Of a stretch of 64,000 bases of DNA, positions 60,745 to 64,000 are shown in pieces. How positions within the stretch are numbered: position 1 is the first letter of the stretch; each line of letters opens with the position of its first letter. The notes under the pieces were generated by a model, which worked only from the letters and a program-made list of their open reading frames with translations, did not search any database and was not told the DNA's origin. Both the position numbers and the translations under genes were made by a program. Source of the stretch: Austropuccinia psidii (taxonomy: Eukaryota > Basidiomycota > Pucciniomycetes > Pucciniales > Sphaerophragmiaceae); assembly GCA_023105745.1 (NCBI GenBank), contig JALGQZ010000003.1, forward strand, positions 80,652,696-80,716,695, given 5' to 3'.

Positions 60745-61565
60745 ATTGGTCCATGTGAATTTTTTTCAAACTCATGAGTGTGGATTGTAGTTTCAGTCAT
60801 TAATTCTGGGTCTATTGAGTCAGAACTATCAAAACTATTTGTAGGTACAACTATTTCTTGCTTTTGTGTACTTCTTGGACTAAGTCCATCAGCTTTTTCA
60901 TCAATGGGTCTGCTTCTTTCTTCCTCTGGTTGAAAGAAGTTTTGTTTTTCCCTTGGGCTCCTTTTCTCCTGTTGGAAACTACCTGGAAGGGTTGGGGAGC
61001 CTTGGATGAAGTTTCCTTTGGCTTGTAGGGCCTGGAACTGCTGGATTGTTGTGGGGAAGATGGGACTTCTCCTTCCATTTCTGGGGGTACCTGAATCTGA
61101 CTGGGCTCTTCCTTGTGCCAAGATCTCTCTATGGCTTGTATGGCTGCCTGGTTCTCTTTGATTCTGGTTGCTCTTTCTTCTAAGAGTTTGAAATTCTTGT
61201 TGGGATTCCAACCTTGCATTTCTGTCATAAGTTCCATCCAAGCCATTTGCTTGAGACAGATCTTCTGGGTTGTTATCCCCACTTCTGCCCATGATGCTGC
61301 CATAGTGAACATTTTGTTGTCCATGCTCCATGTGAAGAGGTCTCTCAGGAGTTTGTGTATTTGGAGGACCTGTTCTGCATCTGTCCAATCTCCTGGTTGG
61401 ACTTCTGGGTTGAATTTGATTTGGAACAAGACCATGGGCAGGAGTTCCCTGATGGTAAGTCCTTTGCTGGTCATTTGCTCCAGTTCTTCTTCCTCTGTGT
61501 CTTCTTGGCCAGTGTTCTGGTTGATTTCTTGGGAATCCAAGATCTCTAAGAAGTGGAGGTGTCAT
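60699..61565 (-). CDS. gag: N-terminal Gag region of element C (overlaps the accessory frame)
   Basis: It starts MTPPLLRDLGFPRNQPEHW at 61565 and is open for 288 codons. The composition is Arg/Gln/Pro/Ser-rich and low in structure, as in elements A and H. The first 20 nt, including the ATG, belong to the predicted intron 61626-61546. To reach the capsid-like domain a shift is needed at the A7 run 60766-60760, either a lost A or -1 slippage. Its frame is kept open through the whole overlap with the accessory frame (61545-60851). Confidence 0.65.
   Translation of the reverse strand: MTPPLLRDLGFPRNQPEHWPRRHRGRRTGANDQQRTYHQGTPAHGLVPNQIQPRSPTRRLDRCRTGPPNTQTPERPLHMEHGQQNVHYGSIMGRSGDNNPEDLSQANGLDGTYDRNARLESQQEFQTLRRKSNQNQREPGSHTSHREILAQGRAQSDSGTPRNGRRSPIFPTTIQQFQALQAKGNFIQGSPTLPGSFQQEKRSPREKQNFFQPEEERSRPIDEKADGLSPRSTQKQEIVVPTNSFDSSDSIDPELMTETTIHTHEFEKNSHGPIWPNSWIGHMKPQEK
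60851..61545 (-). CDS. Predicted exon 2 of the accessory protein of element C
   Basis: In frame with exon 1 (61938-61627) after removal of the 81-nt intron, and open to the stop at 60853-60851. Predicted total about 335 aa. It has Trp- and Leu-rich helical sequence (MTSKGLTIRELLPMVLF, then WTDAEQVLQIHKLLRDLF, then MQGWNPNKNFKLLEERATRI), a Pro/Ser/Lys-rich linker and a basic C-terminal helix (PLMKKLMDLVQEVHKSKK). The order of parts is that of the accessory frame in A and H, but residue identity is low. It overlaps Gag in the same +1 relation. Both exons are free of stops in this young copy. Confidence 0.6.
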
Positions 61566-61626
61566 ATTAACAATGTTAAAAAATGACAGACAATAAAAAA
61601 TGTTGTATTTTTCAAGGTTTATTTAC
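61546..61626 (-). other. Predicted 81-nt intron containing the Gag start codon (element C)
   Basis: Donor AAAG|GTAAAT at 61626, TTAAC and TTAAT branch-like sites, acceptor TTAG ending at 61546. The Gag ATG (61565-61563) lies within it, 20 nt before the boundary. Distances of 14, 14, 11, 14 and 20 nt in A, E, G, H and C all leave the same remainder when divided by three. Confidence 0.62.
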
Positions 61627-61938
61627 CTTTAGCAGGCCCTTGTACAAATTTATGGTCTATACTCTTTGGCAATTTGCCTTTAGAGTTTACAACTGGGTTG
61701 ATAACAGTGATTTTCTGTTTCTCAATCTGTTTTGGTGATCCAACTGGTTTTGTTGGAGCTTTTCTGGGTTTTTTGGCCCTTGGCACGGCTATTGGTGTCC
61801 AATCTTTTGAGTTGATTGTCACTTCACTGTGTCTTTTCTGCTTGCCCTTGGTTTTTGGCAGGACCTCTCTGTCTTCTGAGGCTGTCACAGATGGATTTCC
61901 TTGTGACTGGGTTTCTAATGGAATATAGTCCTTTTCCA
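61627..61938 (-). CDS. Predicted exon 1 of the accessory protein of element C
   Basis: 312 nt following an AG at 61940-61939 and beginning TG. It is open throughout and encodes about 103 residues, first acidic/polar (EKDYIPLETQSQGNPSVTAS) and then strongly basic (KGKQKRH, PRAKKPRKAPTKP). As in the other families it lacks an in-frame ATG and has a length divisible by three. Confidence 0.6.
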
Positions 61939-62758
61939 CTATTCAGAAAAGATATTTCAGATTGTATATCAGTATTTTATGATAAAACAAAATGATTATA
62001 TTCAATTCTACTGTTATTTTTCGAACTTTTTGAGGTTTTTTTTTTTTTTTTTTTTTATGTTTTTTTATTGAAAAATAACAGTTTTTGAGTTTTTCACTTA
62101 TGTTTTATAAGTGAAAACTGTAATATACAAGTGTTTTGTGAATGATTCACTTGGATATTATTGTGTTTTTATATAAACACGTCAAATTTATTAAATTATA
62201 ATAAATTTGATTTGTTATTATAAATATTATAAATAATATTTATTATAACACTTGATATTGATTAAAAATATCAATTAATTACAAGTTTTCATGTCAATTT
62301 GAGTGATATCTTGTTTTAAAGGAAATATTTAATTAAAATATTCCTTATAAATAATAAAAAATTATTTTATTATTTAATATTTATTAATTATTTATTAATA
62401 AATTGTTTCTATATTAATTTTCACGCACTTTGGTGAAAAATAATAGTAAAATGAATAATATACTGTTTGTATATTATTATTTTTATTGAAATTTGAATAA
62501 TACTGTTGTATTATTATCAAATTACGTGGAAATTATTGCAATATAATAAAAAAGAGGATATGTACTCTTACTCTCAACAAAAAATATTTATAATATATAT
62601 TTTTTGGACGAAAAATTTGTATATATAGTATATGATTCTAAAAAATAATGATAAAGATAAAACAAATTCAAAATTTTACTTACTGTTAGTAAAATACCTT
62701 TTAAATGACTGAATTTTACGCCTAATTCAGTTCAAACACATCCAATAAGGTTGAAAAA
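61939..62758 (-). other. AT-rich leader of element C with a 21-nt homopolymer
   Basis: Between the primer-binding-like site and exon 1. No coding sequence is seen. It contains a run of 21 T on the plus strand (62036-62056; A on the sense strand). It probably forms an intron or untranslated leader. Leaders of different length (about 220-540 nt) occupy the same place in A, E, G and H. Confidence 0.6.
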
Positions 62759-62778
62759 CCACGGCCAGGCCCCCAAAA
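62759..62778 (-). other. Primer-binding-like site of element C
   Basis: On the minus strand TTTTGGGGGCCTGGCCGTGG directly follows the 5' LTR. It has the same GGGGGCCTGGCCGTG core as element A, with one extra T. Confidence 0.68.
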
Positions 62779-64000
62779 TGTCAGGGTGAGTCTATGTAGT
62801 AGCTTAAAAATAGTAAATACAAGCTAGTACTATGACTGTGACACGTCAAAATAAAAAATGAAATCTTCAGGTCCTACTGCTACGTGGTAACAGTGGTGAT
62901 GAGTCTATTGAGGACCTGGGTTGCAGTGCTCTAATATCTTTGACTGTAAAGAAACACTACAATAATTATATTCTAATTATATCTTAAGTAATTCTAAGGA
63001 CACTACTGATGAATAACAGTCTTGTCATGTAAGAATAATGGTAAGGTAAGATAAGATAATGGGTTTTCAAGGGAAAAACCCTCCTTTTTATATCTTCCAA
63101 GACTTTAAAGAGTTATTAACTCTTCACACCTCAGAGGAGTGAAAATTTTCACTCCAGTGTTCAGTCTGTGGTTCTGGATCCTCAATTCTGACGTCAATAT
63201 AGACAGAATTGTGGTTTTGGAACCACAAATGATCATTCTGGATCAATACAGGGTGAAAAAACTTTTCACCTGCCACGTCAGCACTTGGATGACGTTGTTC
63301 TGGTGTCTGTATGATCAATATTAGTCATTCTGGGCGGGTTTAAGCTTTAAATAACCATTATTTTAAGTATCAAGGCTGTACTGGTTGGTACAGGTTTGGT
63401 ACAGACCAGTATTGGTCAAAATACTTCCAACCAAGATATCTCAGTCAGTTTTTGAGATATCAAGAAGCTAAGAGCACAGAATTGAAGGTCTTAATGAGCT
63501 CTTCAATTTGGTATGCTTCATGTTTACCCTTCTTGCAAATAGCAAAAGTTATAAGGGTTTTAAGTTTTTGGATGTAATTTTGTACATCAGTATGAGGCTG
63601 CAAAAACTTCCATGCTAGATATCTTCTTCAATTTCGAAGATATCTGTATTCTGATGATACAGCTTTGTAGGGCTTGATTAGCCCTACAGTTTGGTATATT
63701 ACACTGTACAGTTGTATGAGTGTATACCAAAGATACAGGGGTTTGTTTATTTTCTTATTTCCAGAATATCTGTATTTTGGTTATTAAACCTTTGAACCAA
63801 GATCCCTCAGTCAATTTAAGAGATACAGAGGTCTAAGGTGTCTCAAATTAAAGATCTTGTTGAGATCTTTAATTTGGTTATACTTTTGTACAGTTTTATA
63901 CAAGCCCTCTTTGACTTTCTGGGGGACTTGGTTTTGAAAATGAGGTTATATGGTATCTCCAGTTGTAGTGGTGTTACAACAACATGGATGATATCATTGT
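62779..64000 (-). repeat. 5' LTR of element C, truncated by the window edge
   Basis: The plus strand starts TGTCAGGGTGAGTC at 62779 and matches 54183 onward to the end of the window (1222 bp). About 280 bp are expected beyond 64000. TGACGTCA is at 63189-63196. The small open frames shared with the other LTR are chance. Confidence 0.92.

Larger units (their letters stand above)
54183..64000 (-). mobile_element. Element C: nearly complete Ty3/gypsy LTR retrotransposon, truncated by the window edge
   Basis: Minus-strand element inserted into element H. The 3' LTR (54183-55680), polypurine tract, chromodomain-like tail, integrase, RNase H, RT, protease, knuckle, Gag, accessory exons, primer-binding-like site and the first 1222 bp of the 5' LTR are all present. 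The rest of the 5' LTR lies beyond 64000. By eye the two LTR portions differ at about 17 sites in 1.2 kb, so the copy is fairly young. Coding damage is limited to two TGA stops and one frameshift. Its Gag is clearly diverged from the A, G and H families. Confidence 0.93.

Overview
The window looks like a transposon-saturated, AT-rich fungal genome, most likely a basidiomycete and best guess a rust fungus (Pucciniales; the very large, AT-rich Austropuccinia psidii genome is the one I would test first). This is inference from recalled family resemblance of the Gag and Pol proteins, from the short fungal-type introns inside the elements and from base composition. No search was run. I see no host gene, rRNA or tRNA gene.

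Almost everything I can explain is Ty3/gypsy LTR retrotransposon, in nested layers. (1) Positions 1-20527 hold an old minus-strand copy, called B here. Its left end is outside the window and its 5' LTR is at 18110-20527. B has been hit three times: by a solo LTR (147-1563, repeat ATTCA), by a complete plus-strand copy of its own family, element A (2256-12350, repeat GCACC), and by a solo LTR of another family (15436-17462, repeat CTTCT). (2) 20528-24614 is AT-rich DNA with nothing I recognise. (3) 24615-34707 is element E, a second complete plus-strand copy of the A family (repeat TAAAT), broken by stops and a frameshift. (4) 34708-36658 holds tandem repeats, a TATA box and a possible copia remnant. 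(5) 36659-46626 is a decayed plus-strand element G, interrupted by an A-type solo LTR (41657-44613) that is itself interrupted by another solo LTR (42062-43500). (6) 46627-48779 is unidentified, with a degenerate repeat. (7) 48780-54182 is the 5' half of plus-strand element H. (8) 54183-64000 is minus-strand element C, nearly complete, inserted into H and running off the right edge.

The intact elements share one plan: LTR, a conserved primer-binding-like TTTGGGGGCC, an AT-rich leader, a small exon, a 62-88 nt intron, then Gag (coiled coil, capsid-like domain, CCHC knuckle), protease, reverse transcriptase, RNase H, integrase with a chromodomain-like tail, a polypurine tract and the 3' LTR.

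The most interesting observation is at the 5' end. In four diverged families the ATG of the Gag-Pol frame lies 11-20 nt upstream of a splice acceptor, inside the intron. Splicing removes that ATG and joins an upstream exon, always a multiple of 3 long and in the same phase, to a second reading frame that overlaps Gag in +1. This gives a predicted 282-335 aa protein. Between families the amino acids are better conserved in the overlapping frame than in the Gag frame. It looks like an undescribed accessory gene switched on by splicing, comparable in logic to the spliced accessory genes of retroviruses.
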